From Bog-950 sp044225825 (lineage in GTDB: Bacteria; Bacteroidota; Bacteroidia; Chitinophagales; LD1), in the NCBI GenBank assembly GCA_044225825.1, contig JBGAIB010000002.1, forward strand, positions 709,498-773,497: a stretch of DNA of 64,000 nt. Direction: 5' to 3'. A program made the translations under genes and the position numbers. The notes beneath the pieces were generated by a model. The model saw only the letters and a list, made by a program, of their open reading frames with translations. It was not told the DNA's origin and searched no databases. Below, piece by piece: positions 35,341-44,920 of this stretch. The stretch's first letter is position 1. The number at the start of each line of letters is the position of its first letter.

Positions 35341-37290
35341 TTAATACACCCTTGCCTGCTTGATATACAGCTTGCGTGTTTGTTTATCCAGTTTAAACTC
35401 TACATCCATGGCAAATTCGTTATAGCCTTTTTCGCGGCCACGTACGCGGGTGTTGTAATAGTAGTGGTCCTTAATAGCCGTTAGGTAGCGCACCAGCAGG
35501 GCGATTTCTGTATCCGTCATTACCGGTTTGCCTTTATTGAGGCTTGATTTGGTTATGTATTCCACGGTAATTTTTGAGTCGCCGATAACCTCGCCCATGC
35601 CGGCAATCAGTTGATCGCACTGGGTAGTATCGGTAGGCAATACAATGCTGGTTTCACCTTTTTGCACGTTGATGGTGTATGCCGGGTAAGCGGGACGGTA
35701 AAGATGTTTGGTAATTGCCACACCGTTTGCTTCTTCATCGCCAAAGGCACGGTGCACCAACAGGCCCATCATAACGGTGCGCTGGTTGATATGAAAGTAT
35801 TCGCGCTCGTAAAAAGCGCGCTCTTCCCACAAACTGGCCCACACTTTTTTGATCGCCTTTTCGATGCTCTTTTTTTCGTCGCCTACCACGCCAGTTTTGC
35901 TGGTATATAAACCTGCGCCGTTAAAGCCGGGCACATCCTCGGCGTTGGTGCTGCTGCGAAAGCGATAGGCCGTGTAGGTGGTATCCTTGCTCAACCGCTT
36001 TTGCAGCAGGGTCAGCAGGTTGGTATCCAGCGGAGCATTGGTAATGCGTTTGCGCAGTTCTTTCAATTTGGCAGCAAGCCGCTCGCGGTTGTAACGTATG
36101 CTATCAATGGTTAAGATGCTATCCAGCAGGGGCATAATATTATTGGCGGTTACATGCCGGTAGTAGAAACTCAGGGGTATGGCAAAACTGTTTTCAGGCA
36201 GAGGTAAGCTACGGCCATACACCCGCACTTTGCACAGTTCGGCAAAGTTGGCGGCTTTACCGCCTACCTTGTTTACGCTTTTATAGGTAAGCGCCCCCAT
36301 TTCCAGCAGTCCTGTAGGAACCGTATCAAAGCTGAGTGTAATAGCTTTGGAAGTCGTTTGCTGTTTCCAGTAGGCCTGTGCGTCTTTTAAATCGGCCTTG
36401 CGGATTTTTACACCGTAGCTGCTTACCTCCATTTTTACCAGGCTATCAGCAAGTGTGTTCAGGGTGCTGTCGCCCCAGGCTTTTTTCCAGGCGGCGTTGG
36501 GTGTTTGTCGGTTATGGCAAAGGATGTTTACATGGCATAGCGGCGTTTGAAACTGTGTGGTAAGCATACCTGCCACCAGGGGAATATCGTTTGGTAAGCC
36601 ATCCGTTAAGATAATGTCGTGCTCGCCGGGGCGCAGGCTGTCAATATCGGCTGCGCGCATTTTACGCAGGTAGCCATATGTGGTGCCTTTAATCAGCATT
36701 TGGTAGTTCTGTCCGGCAAATAGTTCGTTCACATCTATAAAGGGCAGTTGCTTTTTATAGTGCTCGTATTTCTGTTGTGTTTCGGGCGAGTTGACTAAAA
36801 TTTTAATGCGGCCGCCGAAATAAGTTTGCTGTTTCAGCTTATTGAAGAACATTACAAGAAGGGTGTCCTTAAACTGGTCGCCACTGAAAAACTCCAGTGT
36901 ATATAGATCGGAGGAGAGGTAATGGTTGAGGTTTGCCAATACGTATTGCCTGTTTTTATTGTCGGTGTATTGCGTAGCGTTAAACAGGGGCAGGTCCCAG
37001 CCATCGCCCAGCACCTGGGTGCTGAAGTCGTAATGGAAGTGATATACCTCGGAGTTGGCAAAGTAGATGCGGTCCTTTTTGATTTCGTAGAGCAGTTTAA
37101 CCGACTCCACGTTGCCGTATTTATCGGATAGCGGTGGGCCTTTCACTGCATGGTAATCGTTGCGGCAGCGGATCTCTTCCAGGTAGGCCACATCGCCGCC
37201 TTTATAGGCACAATCCTTTTTGGTTTGGCCCAAAGCAGAACTGCTTACCAGAAGTAACAGGCAGAGGATATGGACAAAACGGGTTTTCAA
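35341..37290 (-). CDS. Exported PEP/pyruvate-binding (PPDK N-terminal ATP-grasp) protein
   Basis: About 649 residues with a signal peptide (MKTRFVHILCLLLLVSSSALG from a TTG start at 37290). The start is uncertain because no ATG is available; a TTG at 37308 is also possible. The C-terminal half carries the ATP-grasp nucleotide fold of pyruvate-phosphate dikinase: KVGGKAANFAELC and FRSSTNAEDVPGFNGAG (the R-S-S-x-N-x-E-D-x-P site). The N-terminal ~300 residues include the HDIILTDGLPNDIPLVAG and TPLCHVNILC stretches, which look like the swivelling phosphohistidine region in altered form. Exported relatives exist but none has a known reaction; periplasmic ATP is not expected. Confidence 0.82.
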   Translation of the reverse strand: MKTRFVHILCLLLLVSSSALGQTKKDCAYKGGDVAYLEEIRCRNDYHAVKGPPLSDKYGNVESVKLLYEIKKDRIYFANSEVYHFHYDFSTQVLGDGWDLPLFNATQYTDNKNRQYVLANLNHYLSSDLYTLEFFSGDQFKDTLLVMFFNKLKQQTYFGGRIKILVNSPETQQKYEHYKKQLPFIDVNELFAGQNYQMLIKGTTYGYLRKMRAADIDSLRPGEHDIILTDGLPNDIPLVAGMLTTQFQTPLCHVNILCHNRQTPNAAWKKAWGDSTLNTLADSLVKMEVSSYGVKIRKADLKDAQAYWKQQTTSKAITLSFDTVPTGLLEMGALTYKSVNKVGGKAANFAELCKVRVYGRSLPLPENSFAIPLSFYYRHVTANNIMPLLDSILTIDSIRYNRERLAAKLKELRKRITNAPLDTNLLTLLQKRLSKDTTYTAYRFRSSTNAEDVPGFNGAGLYTSKTGVVGDEKKSIEKAIKKVWASLWEERAFYEREYFHINQRTVMMGLLVHRAFGDEEANGVAITKHLYRPAYPAYTINVQKGETSIVLPTDTTQCDQLIAGMGEVIGDSKITVEYITKSSLNKGKPVMTDTEIALLVRYLTAIKDHYYYNTRVRGREKGYNEFAMDVEFKLDKQTRKLYIKQARVY

Positions 37291-37418
37291 GGGTGTGGTG
37301 TTCAACAAGATGTATTACAGCCTTTTGCTTAAACGATGCGGAAAGCTACACATTGCATAAGCAAGCAGGAAAAACTACTTGCTATAGCTTGTTAAAGAAA
37401 ATGCGGGGCCGGCGGGGG

Positions 37419-37922
37419 CTAATCTTCCATCAGGGTGTTCGCCTTGTATTTATAGAACTGCCACCACGAGATGATGAGGCGCAGGTTAAAGGCTACAATC
37501 ATAAGCACAGCGCCGGTGCCAAAAAGCACCACCACATTATATACATACGTAAAAAGGGCGGCACGGTCTGCTTCAAACAAAATAACCTTGGGGAAACCGA
37601 TATCCTCGGTATACATGTTTTCCATCAAACCCATTACCTTTTGCATGATTTGCACAATGTAAATGGTAAGGCTTAGGTTAACGGTAAACAGCAGGAAACG
37701 GATAAGCGCCGGACGCAGAAACGGCAGGCTACGGATCAACATGGCCCAGCGGAAATACGTAAGGGTTATCATGATAAACGCAAACGTTGGCTTCAGATAG
37801 ATGTAGTCGATTTTAGAAGTGATGGGATATAAGATGGCCACCGCAATTATCACGGTAATAGCCAACCACAAAACTTCGCGCAGCAGGTGTAACAGATTCT
37901 CAACAGTAAACAGCTTTCCCAT
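37419..37922 (-). CDS. Integral membrane protein, unknown function
   Basis: 167 residues with four membrane helices (about 12-32, 40-60, 72-92, 122-142) and a short, basic C-terminus. The protein has no motif I can name. Its start overlaps the stop of the TPR lipoprotein gene by one base (TAATG), so they are translated together; the pairing suggests a membrane protein with a periplasmic partner. Confidence 0.7.
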   Translation of the reverse strand: MGKLFTVENLLHLLREVLWLAITVIIAVAILYPITSKIDYIYLKPTFAFIMITLTYFRWAMLIRSLPFLRPALIRFLLFTVNLSLTIYIVQIMQKVMGLMENMYTEDIGFPKVILFEADRAALFTYVYNVVVLFGTGAVLMIVAFNLRLIISWWQFYKYKANTLMED

Positions 37923-38590
37923 TAGTACTTATTCTTTCGGTAATAGTCTTCCAGTTTTAATTGGCCATCCAGCACCTGGCGGAACCCCGCTGTATCGCGC
38001 AGGCCCAGGTTAAAAGCCTGCAGATACAGTTCCTGCGCTTTTTGTTTGTTGCCGGTTTTTGCATAAGCGGCACTTAACGCTGCATAAACTACTGCATTGG
38101 AGTCGGCACGTGCCAGGGCAGAATCAGCCAGGGCGGCGGCCTGCTCATTTTTTTCCTGCAGTAATAAACCGGCTAAGGTGGCATAAGTATATGCACTCGA
38201 ATCTTTTAAGTCCAGTGCTTTTTGCAAATACCATTTAGCAGAATCGGTGCTACCGGTAAAATTATAGATAGCGCCTATGCTACTGTAAGCTTCGGGGTAG
38301 CGGGGGTTGCTCTCCACGGCGTTGCGGTAAGCTTCCAGTGCTTGCGGCACCTGGTTTAAATCGTATTGCAGGCGGCCATAAAATACCCAGGCCGGTGCGT
38401 TGGTAGGAAAGTGCTTTAAAAAATCCTCCAGCTGCGCTTTGGTGGTATCTACCGGTACCTTACCATAATTGGTATAGATGTTTTTATACTCCAGGTAGCG
38501 CTCGTAGTTCTTATCTACATGCGTATCCTTTTTGCGGTTGCAGGCAAAAAAGGTAAGCAGCGGTAAAAGCAGCAACAGTATTTTTTTCAT
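37922..38590 (-). CDS. TPR-repeat lipoprotein
   Basis: 222 residues. Lipoprotein signal (LLLLLPLLTFFAC) with Cys17 as the lipid site, then four to five tetratricopeptide repeats: the helix pairs around APAWVFYGRLQYDLNQVPQAL, PEAYSSIGAIYNFTG, YTYATLAGLLLQEKNEQAAA and VVYAALSAAYAKTGNKQKA are visible. TPR proteins are scaffolds; this one is probably anchored in the outer membrane or the periplasmic face of the inner membrane. It is the first gene of a coupled pair with the membrane-protein gene downstream. Confidence 0.85.
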   Translation of the reverse strand: MKKILLLLLPLLTFFACNRKKDTHVDKNYERYLEYKNIYTNYGKVPVDTTKAQLEDFLKHFPTNAPAWVFYGRLQYDLNQVPQALEAYRNAVESNPRYPEAYSSIGAIYNFTGSTDSAKWYLQKALDLKDSSAYTYATLAGLLLQEKNEQAAALADSALARADSNAVVYAALSAAYAKTGNKQKAQELYLQAFNLGLRDTAGFRQVLDGQLKLEDYYRKNKY

Positions 38591-38670
38591 TCCGGGTGCG
38601 AAGTAAATACAGATTCGGGTTAAACCTACATGAAAGTTTTTGCCACAGCCTGTTTACCGGTGGGCGTTTG

Positions 38671-39444
38671 TTACGCGTGCCCTTCCTTTTTGCGGAAGCG
38701 GATATTCAGGAACTCCACAAACAGCGAAAACAACACCGATATGTAAACAAAGGCCTTGTTAACGTGCACTTCAAAACCTTCCAGCACCAGCGTTAAGCCT
38801 ATCATAATTAAGAACGACAGGGCCAGTATTTGCAGGGTGGGGTAGCGGTTAATAAAGTTGGAGATAGTGCCGGAGAACAACATCATAATTATAATAGACA
38901 CAATTACAGCCGCCATCATTACAATTACGTGCGGGGTTAAGCCTACGGCCGTAAGTATCGAGTCGAAGGAGAATACGATATCGATCAATACAATTTGCAG
39001 GATAACCGACCAAAAGGCAGCAGCAGCCTTGCCTTTTTTATGCTGTTCGTGTTGTCCGCTTACCTTGCCGTGTATTTCGGAGGTGCTTTTAGCAAGCAAG
39101 AAGAAACCACCCAGTATCAGGATCATATCGCGGCCCGAAATGGCAATGGCCTCCGTTACATTTTCCACTTTCAGCGCTTCAAAAATGGTGCGTAATGGCA
39201 GGTTAAAAAGCGGCTCCTTAAGGCTGATAACCAGTCCGATAACCGAAAGCAAGCCCAGGCGGGTAACCAGGGCTAATGCCAAACCTACGGTACGGGCGGC
39301 TGCGCGTTTGTTCTGCGGCAGCTTATTAGCGGTTAAGGATATAAAGATGATGTTATCTACCCCCAGTACCACTTCCAGGAAAGAAAGGGTTAAAAGGCTG
39401 ATCCAGGCATCGGGCTGGGTAAAAACCGAGAAGCTAAAATCCAT
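38671..39444 (-). CDS. TerC-family integral membrane protein
   Basis: 257 residues with seven or more membrane helices. The family signatures LSFLEVVLGVDNIIFISL (about 15-32) and DIVFSFDSILTAVGL (about 157-171), each containing an acidic D-N/D-S pair within the membrane, are clear. TerC proteins export metal ions such as Mn2+ in several bacteria, including in metalation of exported proteins; the ion here is unknown. The start at 39444 is preferred because a TATTTTTG promoter element covers the alternative TTG at 39453. Confidence 0.92.
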   Translation of the reverse strand: MDFSFSVFTQPDAWISLLTLSFLEVVLGVDNIIFISLTANKLPQNKRAAARTVGLALALVTRLGLLSVIGLVISLKEPLFNLPLRTIFEALKVENVTEAIAISGRDMILILGGFFLLAKSTSEIHGKVSGQHEQHKKGKAAAAFWSVILQIVLIDIVFSFDSILTAVGLTPHVIVMMAAVIVSIIIMMLFSGTISNFINRYPTLQILALSFLIMIGLTLVLEGFEVHVNKAFVYISVLFSLFVEFLNIRFRKKEGHA

Positions 39445-39450
39445 AGTGGG

Positions 39451-39458
39451 CAAAAATA
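39451..39458 (-). promoter_or_regulatory. Bacteroidota -7 promoter element, TerC gene
   Basis: Reads TATTTTTG on the minus strand, six bases before the ATG of the TerC gene, so the transcript would be nearly leaderless. Confidence 0.5.
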
Positions 39459-39599
39459 ATAAAGGTAGGAAGACGATTCAGGCTGTTATTTATTGAAGAA
39501 CAGGAAGGTTTCTGCTCATTTTCTTACCCTAAAACTTCATTTATGACTTTACCTTAATTTAATTTAAACCTGTAACGGCTATTCATCATCTTTGTAGGT

Positions 39600-40391
39600 A
39601 TGCAGCAAAAGCGCAAGGTAAAATTAGTGGTCATCAGCGATGTGCACCTTGGCTTTATCGGTTGCCGGGCTAAGGAGTTAAACCGCTACCTGGATAGTAT
39701 TGACCCCGAGATGCTGGTTATAAACGGCGACTTTATAGATATCTGGCAGTTCCGTTCGTATTACTTCCCCAAGTCGCATACACGCGTAATACAAAAGATG
39801 TTTCAGCTGGTGAGTGAAGGTGTACAAGTGTATTTGCTTACCGGTAACCACGATGAGATGCTGCGCCGTTACAGCGGCATGGCGCTGGGCAACCTGCACC
39901 TGGAGGACAAACTGGTGCTGGAACTGGATGGTAAAAAGAACTGGTTCTTTCACGGCGATGTATTTGATGTATCGATGCGGGGCTCGAAATGGCTGGCCAA
40001 GCTGGGCACTACGGGCTACGAGTTGCTGATACTGCTGAACAAGCTGGTAAACTTTATACTGGAGTTGCTGGGGCAGGAAAAAATATCGCTTTCGAAACGC
40101 ATTAAGGACAGCGTTAAAAGCGGCGTAAAAAAGCTGGGTAACTACGAATTAACTGCTGCAGAAATTGCGATTGAGAATGGCTACGATAATGTGCTGATGG
40201 GCCACGTGCACAAGCCGGTAATTAAAGAGATAGTTACAGAGAACGGCAAAGTGAATTACCTGAACAGCGGCGATTGGGTAGAGAATATGACGGCCCTTGA
40301 ATACAACGACGGTGCCTGGAAACTGGTGTGGTACAAAGACCTAACCTTTCCGGCAGATTGGCTTAACGTGGAGGAAGGAGATTTGCCTTAA
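39600..40391 (+). CDS. lpxH: UDP-2,3-diacylglucosamine diphosphatase-like metallophosphoesterase
   Basis: 263 residues. All the calcineurin-type metal motifs are present: ISDVHLG (about 11-17), INGDFIDIW (about 39-47), LLTGNHDEM (about 78-86), a HGDVFD loop and MGHVHKP near the C-terminus. The D-x-W-x-x-R pattern (DIWQFR) is typical of the LpxH/LpxH2-like group, so the likely reaction is removal of UMP from UDP-2,3-diacylglucosamine in lipid A synthesis. I use lpxH as a likely name, not a certain one. Its -7 site (CATCTTTG, 39587-39594) differs from consensus at one base. Confidence 0.82.
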   Translation: MQQKRKVKLVVISDVHLGFIGCRAKELNRYLDSIDPEMLVINGDFIDIWQFRSYYFPKSHTRVIQKMFQLVSEGVQVYLLTGNHDEMLRRYSGMALGNLHLEDKLVLELDGKKNWFFHGDVFDVSMRGSKWLAKLGTTGYELLILLNKLVNFILELLGQEKISLSKRIKDSVKSGVKKLGNYELTAAEIAIENGYDNVLMGHVHKPVIKEIVTENGKVNYLNSGDWVENMTALEYNDGAWKLVWYKDLTFPADWLNVEEGDLP

Positions 40392-40500
40392 GCACAAAAC
40401 TTTACACAAAGACGCTAGGAAAGAAGGAGGTAAGGTTTGAAGGCCGGTTAAAATATTATCGTGCCTAAAACTTCTATTCTTTGTGCCTTTGTGTGAAAGA
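40392..40500. repeat. Degenerate ACACAAAG-type repeats in inverted orientation
   Basis: TTTACACAAAGACGC near 40404 and TTTGTGCCTTTGTGTGAA near 40480-40498 are near-inverted copies of the CACAAAGRCGCAAAG-style sequence also present in the 31.3-31.5 kb repeat. Confidence 0.5.
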
Positions 40501-40516
40501 AAAGTAAGTTTAGACA

Positions 40517-41542
40517 ATGAAGAAATTCCTCCTCCCCGCGCTTGGTTTGCTGGCGCTTGGTTTAGCAAACGCACAGGAGCACCATCCACAGGTGCTGAAC
40601 ACCATTGCCTTTGGCAGTTGTAACGACCAAAACAAACCACAGGAAATTTGGTACAAGATTGCTGCTGAAAAGCCGGACCTTTTCATTTTTCTGGGAGATA
40701 ATATTTACGCCGACACCAAGGACATGAAGGTGATGCAGGCCAAGTATGACCAACTGGCTGCCAAGCCGGGTTATATGGAACTGCAAAAGCATACCCCTGT
40801 TATTGCCACCTGGGACGATCACGACTATGGCGTGAACGATGGAGGCCGCTGCTATAAATTTAAGGACCAATCGAAGGAGATTTTCCTGAAATTTTTTCAT
40901 GAACCCGACAGCAGCGAACGCCGCAAACACAAAGGCGTTTACACCTCTTACACGTATGGCCCTGATGGCAAAAAGTTGCAGGTAATTATGCTGGACCTGC
41001 GGAGTTTCCGTACCGGTTTGCTGCGTATAAAACTGGATCGCGATTGCAAGGGGCCTTATTTTAAGATGCCGGCAAAGTGGCGCACCTTTTTGGGTAAGGA
41101 ACAATGGGCCTGGCTGGAGGAGCAATTAAAACAACCGGCCGACCTGCGCCTGATTGGCAGCAGCACCCAGTTTTTGGTGGACTTTAACGGTTGGGAAGCC
41201 TGGGTAAATATGCCGCACGAGCGCGAGCGTTTTATGAAACTGATTGAAAAAACAAAAGCCAACGGCGTGTTCTTTATCAGCGGCGATTTACACTATGCCG
41301 AGCTGAGCAAATTAAAACGCGATAGCTGCTATACGCTATACGATTTAACCAGCAGCGGTTTAACGCACGGGCATAGCTGTGATGGCGGCAACAAAAACCG
41401 AATAGGCCAGCCCTTTATGAAACCCAACTACGGATTAATACACCTGGATTGGGATAACAAAAAAATTACCCTGGAGGTGAAGGACGAGCAGGGTGCTCCG
41501 CAGATTAAGCACGAGGTGCCGATGAACGAATTGAAATTCTGA
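40517..41542 (+). CDS. PhoD-like alkaline phosphatase/phosphodiesterase, exported
   Basis: 341 residues with a signal peptide (MKKFLLPALGLLALGLANA). The PhoD-like metallophosphatase motifs are seen: FGSCNDQ (about 34-40), LGDNIYAD (about 60-67), WDDHDYG (about 95-101) with metal-binding Asp and His, and FISGDLHYAEL (His in G-D-x-H) near the C-terminus. The reaction would be hydrolysis of phosphate esters in the periplasm or outside. The next gene overlaps by one base, pointing to a two-gene operon of phosphohydrolases. Confidence 0.87.
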   Translation: MKKFLLPALGLLALGLANAQEHHPQVLNTIAFGSCNDQNKPQEIWYKIAAEKPDLFIFLGDNIYADTKDMKVMQAKYDQLAAKPGYMELQKHTPVIATWDDHDYGVNDGGRCYKFKDQSKEIFLKFFHEPDSSERRKHKGVYTSYTYGPDGKKLQVIMLDLRSFRTGLLRIKLDRDCKGPYFKMPAKWRTFLGKEQWAWLEEQLKQPADLRLIGSSTQFLVDFNGWEAWVNMPHERERFMKLIEKTKANGVFFISGDLHYAELSKLKRDSCYTLYDLTSSGLTHGHSCDGGNKNRIGQPFMKPNYGLIHLDWDNKKITLEVKDEQGAPQIKHEVPMNELKF

Positions 41543-42399
41543 TGCGCCGCCTTTTTACCTTTCTGTTTTTTGCACTTGCCATAACTGCTGCCACAGCGCA
41601 GGATACACTGCAGGTAATGACCTACAATATCCGCAATTGCCATGCCCCCGATGGTGTAAATGCCTGGGGTAAACGCAAACAAAAAGTGTTTGACCTGTTG
41701 TATAAATACAAGCCCGATATTTTAGGTATGCAGGAAGTGCGGCATAAGCAACTGCTGCACCTGCAACATGCACTTAAAAATTATGCGTATGCCGGGGTAG
41801 GCCGCGATAACGGAAAAAAGGCCGGCGAATACAGCCCTGTATTTTACCGCAAGGATAAATTTAAGATGTTGCAAAGCGGTAATTTTTGGCTGAGCGAAAA
41901 GCCCGATGTGGCGGGCAGTAAAAGCTGGGATGCCGCCTTAACCCGCATTTGCAGTTGGGTGCAGTTACAGGTAATTGGCACCGATAGTTCCTTCTTTGTT
42001 TTTAATACCCATTTCGACCACCGGGGTGTGCAGGCGCGCGAGCAAAGTGCACTGCTGATAGCGCAGAAAATTAAGGAGTTATGCGGCGGTAAACCGTACC
42101 TGCTTACAGGCGATTTTAATGCCCGGCCCGATAGTAAAGCCATCGATAATCTTCTTCAAAATTTGCCGGGGCTTAAAGATGCCTTTACAACAGCACAAGT
42201 GCATAAAACTACAGAAGTAAATACCGACTACGGATTTGAAGTGAGCAACAAAAAGGGGAGCAAGATTGATTACATTTTTTGCTGCCCCTCGGGCACTCCG
42301 GTAAGCTGCGAAATTATCGCTGACAACAATGGTGTATATTACCCTTCCGATCACCTTCCATTTTTTTCAGCAATAATTTTATTTTCCGTTTACAAATAA
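41542..42399 (+). CDS. Endonuclease/exonuclease/phosphatase family protein, exported
   Basis: 285 residues. Signal peptide (MRRLFTFLFFALAITAATA), then the EEP-fold motifs: MTYNIRN (about 26-32), LGMQEVRH (metal-binding Glu), NTHFDHRG, TGDFNARP and the terminal SDHLPFFSAI (catalytic Asp-His). This family includes DNases, sphingomyelinases and inositol phosphatases; the exported form here probably takes a small phosphate ester or phospholipid head group. Its ATG overlaps the stop of the PhoD-like gene (TGATG). Confidence 0.87.
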   Translation: MRRLFTFLFFALAITAATAQDTLQVMTYNIRNCHAPDGVNAWGKRKQKVFDLLYKYKPDILGMQEVRHKQLLHLQHALKNYAYAGVGRDNGKKAGEYSPVFYRKDKFKMLQSGNFWLSEKPDVAGSKSWDAALTRICSWVQLQVIGTDSSFFVFNTHFDHRGVQAREQSALLIAQKIKELCGGKPYLLTGDFNARPDSKAIDNLLQNLPGLKDAFTTAQVHKTTEVNTDYGFEVSNKKGSKIDYIFCCPSGTPVSCEIIADNNGVYYPSDHLPFFSAIILFSVYK

Positions 42400-42443
42400 C
42401 GTTTTCATAACCGCGCAAAATGGATTAGCGCAGTGCTGAAAAT

Positions 42444-42451
42444 TAGATTTG
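42444..42451 (+). promoter_or_regulatory. Bacteroidota -7 promoter element, TonB receptor gene
   Basis: TAGATTTG matches TAnnTTTG exactly, 19 bases before ATG 42471. Confidence 0.5.
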
Positions 42452-42470
42452 TCCCCCTTTAAACCAACGC

Positions 42471-44894
42471 ATGAAGCAAACTTTACTCCCCACCATTGCT
42501 GCGCTATTTTTTGCCCTGAACGTAGTGGCGCAAAACGCTGAATATTCAGGCCGTGTAATTGATGCCGAATCGAAAGACCCGCTGGCCAACGCCAGTGTGA
42601 AATACGACAAAGGCAAAGGCGTGGTTACCGATGCCAACGGCCACTTTAAATTATCGCTGCCTGCCGGTGAATACGATTTTGTGTTCAGCAGTATGGGTTA
42701 CAAAACCACCAAGTGGACGGTAGTATTAAAAGAAGGAGAAAAAAGAGATACTGCGCTGGAGGTAAAATCGAGCGCCATACAGATTGCCTCGGTAGTTACC
42801 GTAAGTGCTTATAAAAAGAATGCGGCCAAGGAAAGTGTAACCACCGAAGTAATGAGCCAGGAGCTGATTAAAAACACCAACAGTAACGACCTTGGTGAAG
42901 TTGTAAATAAAACACCGGGTGTGCTGGTGCAGGATGGTCAGATCTCTATCCGCGGCGGCAGTTCCTATTCCTATGGTGTAGGCAGCCGCACGGCTGTATT
43001 AAGTGATGGTTTAAGCATGGCCAGTGCCGACTTAGGCGAAGGACAAAGCAAGATGGTACCCCTGAGCAACGTTAAGCAGGTGGAAGTAATTAAAGGTGCT
43101 TCTTCGGTAGTTTATGGTTCATCGGCCTTAAACGGTGTGGTGAACGTAGTAACCCAATGGCCTACCGACCATGACCCTAAAACCGAAATTGAAGTGAACA
43201 TGGGTTTTTACGATAACCCGCCTAAAGGTCATGATAAGTGGTGGGGCGATAATACCTTACCGTTTTTTACCAACGTAAACTTTAACCGCCAGCAGCAGAT
43301 AAAGCAATTTCAGTATGTAGTATCGGCCAACCTTACCCGTAACGAGGGTTATACCGAAACATCGGATGAACTGCGCGAACAGCTGGTGGTGCGCACCCGT
43401 TACCTGCACCCGAAAATCAGCGGATTAAACTTTGGTTTAAATGCCAGCTTTCAGCAGGAAAAAAGCAACCGTTTCTTCATATCAAAGGATATAGAGCAAT
43501 ACGCGTATTTTATTACCAAGGGTTCGGGCGATAATTACCTGCGCACGACCATCGACCCGCATGTGAGTTATACCAGCCCTAAGGGCCACCGCATAACCTC
43601 GCAATGGCGTTACATGAATATCTTCCGCAAAGGCGGTGGCACCGACCCCAATGCCGTTTCGCACCAGATTATTACCGATAACCAATACCAGTTCCGTTAC
43701 AAGCAAATGCTGGTAGTTACGGCCGGCTTGCCATTTAGTGTTGGTATTTCTACCAGTAACCTGTACCCCGGCGTTCGCCCTACCTATGCCGTTGCAGCTT
43801 ACACGCAGGTAGAGTATAACTACAAGATCCTTTCCTTACAGGGTGGCTTGCGCTACGAATTTTCGGCCGTTGATACCGACCGTAATTATGGCTTTCCTTA
43901 TAAAATAGGTGATAAAACCATTCACCTGCCCATCTTCCGCGCCGGTATGAACATACAAGCCGCCAGAGCAACCTTTATCCGCGTATCCTGGGGCCAGGGC
44001 TATCGTATCCCTTCGGTGGCTGAAAAATATATCAGCAACGAATTTGTAAACGGCCTGCGCATTATACCAAACGATACCCTGAAATCGGAAACCGGGTGGA
44101 GTACCGAGATCGGTATTAAACAGGGTTTCCAGATTGGCAACTGGAGCGCTTACTTTGATGCCGCGCTGTTCTATCAGCAGTACCGCAACTTTATCGAGTT
44201 CCAGGTAGGCCTGTGGCCTAACCGTTATGGCGATGGACGACCTATTTTTCCGGATAGTGTGGAGTTTGGTTATCCTACCTTTAATACAACCCACAGCCTG
44301 CTGGGCTTAAAAGCGCTGAACGTAGAAAACGCACGTGTAGCGGGTTACGAAATAGAATTGGCGGGTCAGGGTAACATTGGCCCTATTGGTTTGCGCCTGT
44401 TAACCGGTTACACTTATAACTGGCCCGGTTCGGATGTGCACGACAGCACCGGCAAAAGCTCGTATCCTATCGGCGATTTCTTCCGCGATATGTTTAAATA
44501 CAACTTTAAGCGGGTAGAACAAACCGATACAGCCGTAATGAATAACCTGCTGTATTACCGTTTGCGTCACCTGTTCCGCGCCGATATAGAAATGAGTTAC
44601 AAAAAGGGTTATATAGGTGTAACCATTGCCTACGGCAGTGCACCCGAAAAAGTACCGGCTTTGTTTAAGGCGGCCAGTAACCTCATCTTCGGCGACCTGT
44701 ACGCATTGGATAAATACCTGGAGGCGCATAAGAAGGGCGACTTTGCCATGGATATACGCGCCGGTATAAACATCAACGAGCACTTTAAACTGGGCTTTAT
44801 AGTAAAGAACGTTACCAACCGGTATTACGCCCTGCGCCCAGGCAAGCCTGAGCCACAGCGCAATTTCACCTTCCAGTTTAAATACACTTTTTAA
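42471..44894 (+). CDS. TonB-dependent outer-membrane receptor
   Basis: 807 residues. It has a signal peptide (to about residue 20) and a CarboxypepD_reg-like domain (about 23-105; GRVIDAESKDPLANASVK). The TonB plug domain (about 115-235) has VLVQDGQISIRGGSSY. A 22-strand barrel ends in FTFQFKYTF with the terminal aromatic that outer-membrane assembly requires. Substrate unknown. No SusD-like lipoprotein gene is adjacent, so it is not a classic polysaccharide utilisation pair. It is monocistronic with its own promoter and a strong terminator. Confidence 0.93.
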   Translation: MKQTLLPTIAALFFALNVVAQNAEYSGRVIDAESKDPLANASVKYDKGKGVVTDANGHFKLSLPAGEYDFVFSSMGYKTTKWTVVLKEGEKRDTALEVKSSAIQIASVVTVSAYKKNAAKESVTTEVMSQELIKNTNSNDLGEVVNKTPGVLVQDGQISIRGGSSYSYGVGSRTAVLSDGLSMASADLGEGQSKMVPLSNVKQVEVIKGASSVVYGSSALNGVVNVVTQWPTDHDPKTEIEVNMGFYDNPPKGHDKWWGDNTLPFFTNVNFNRQQQIKQFQYVVSANLTRNEGYTETSDELREQLVVRTRYLHPKISGLNFGLNASFQQEKSNRFFISKDIEQYAYFITKGSGDNYLRTTIDPHVSYTSPKGHRITSQWRYMNIFRKGGGTDPNAVSHQIITDNQYQFRYKQMLVVTAGLPFSVGISTSNLYPGVRPTYAVAAYTQVEYNYKILSLQGGLRYEFSAVDTDRNYGFPYKIGDKTIHLPIFRAGMNIQAARATFIRVSWGQGYRIPSVAEKYISNEFVNGLRIIPNDTLKSETGWSTEIGIKQGFQIGNWSAYFDAALFYQQYRNFIEFQVGLWPNRYGDGRPIFPDSVEFGYPTFNTTHSLLGLKALNVENARVAGYEIELAGQGNIGPIGLRLLTGYTYNWPGSDVHDSTGKSSYPIGDFFRDMFKYNFKRVEQTDTAVMNNLLYYRLRHLFRADIEMSYKKGYIGVTIAYGSAPEKVPALFKAASNLIFGDLYALDKYLEAHKKGDFAMDIRAGININEHFKLGFIVKNVTNRYYALRPGKPEPQRNFTFQFKYTF

Positions 44895-44920
44895 TAGCAC
44901 TTAAACCAGCTATAAACAGG

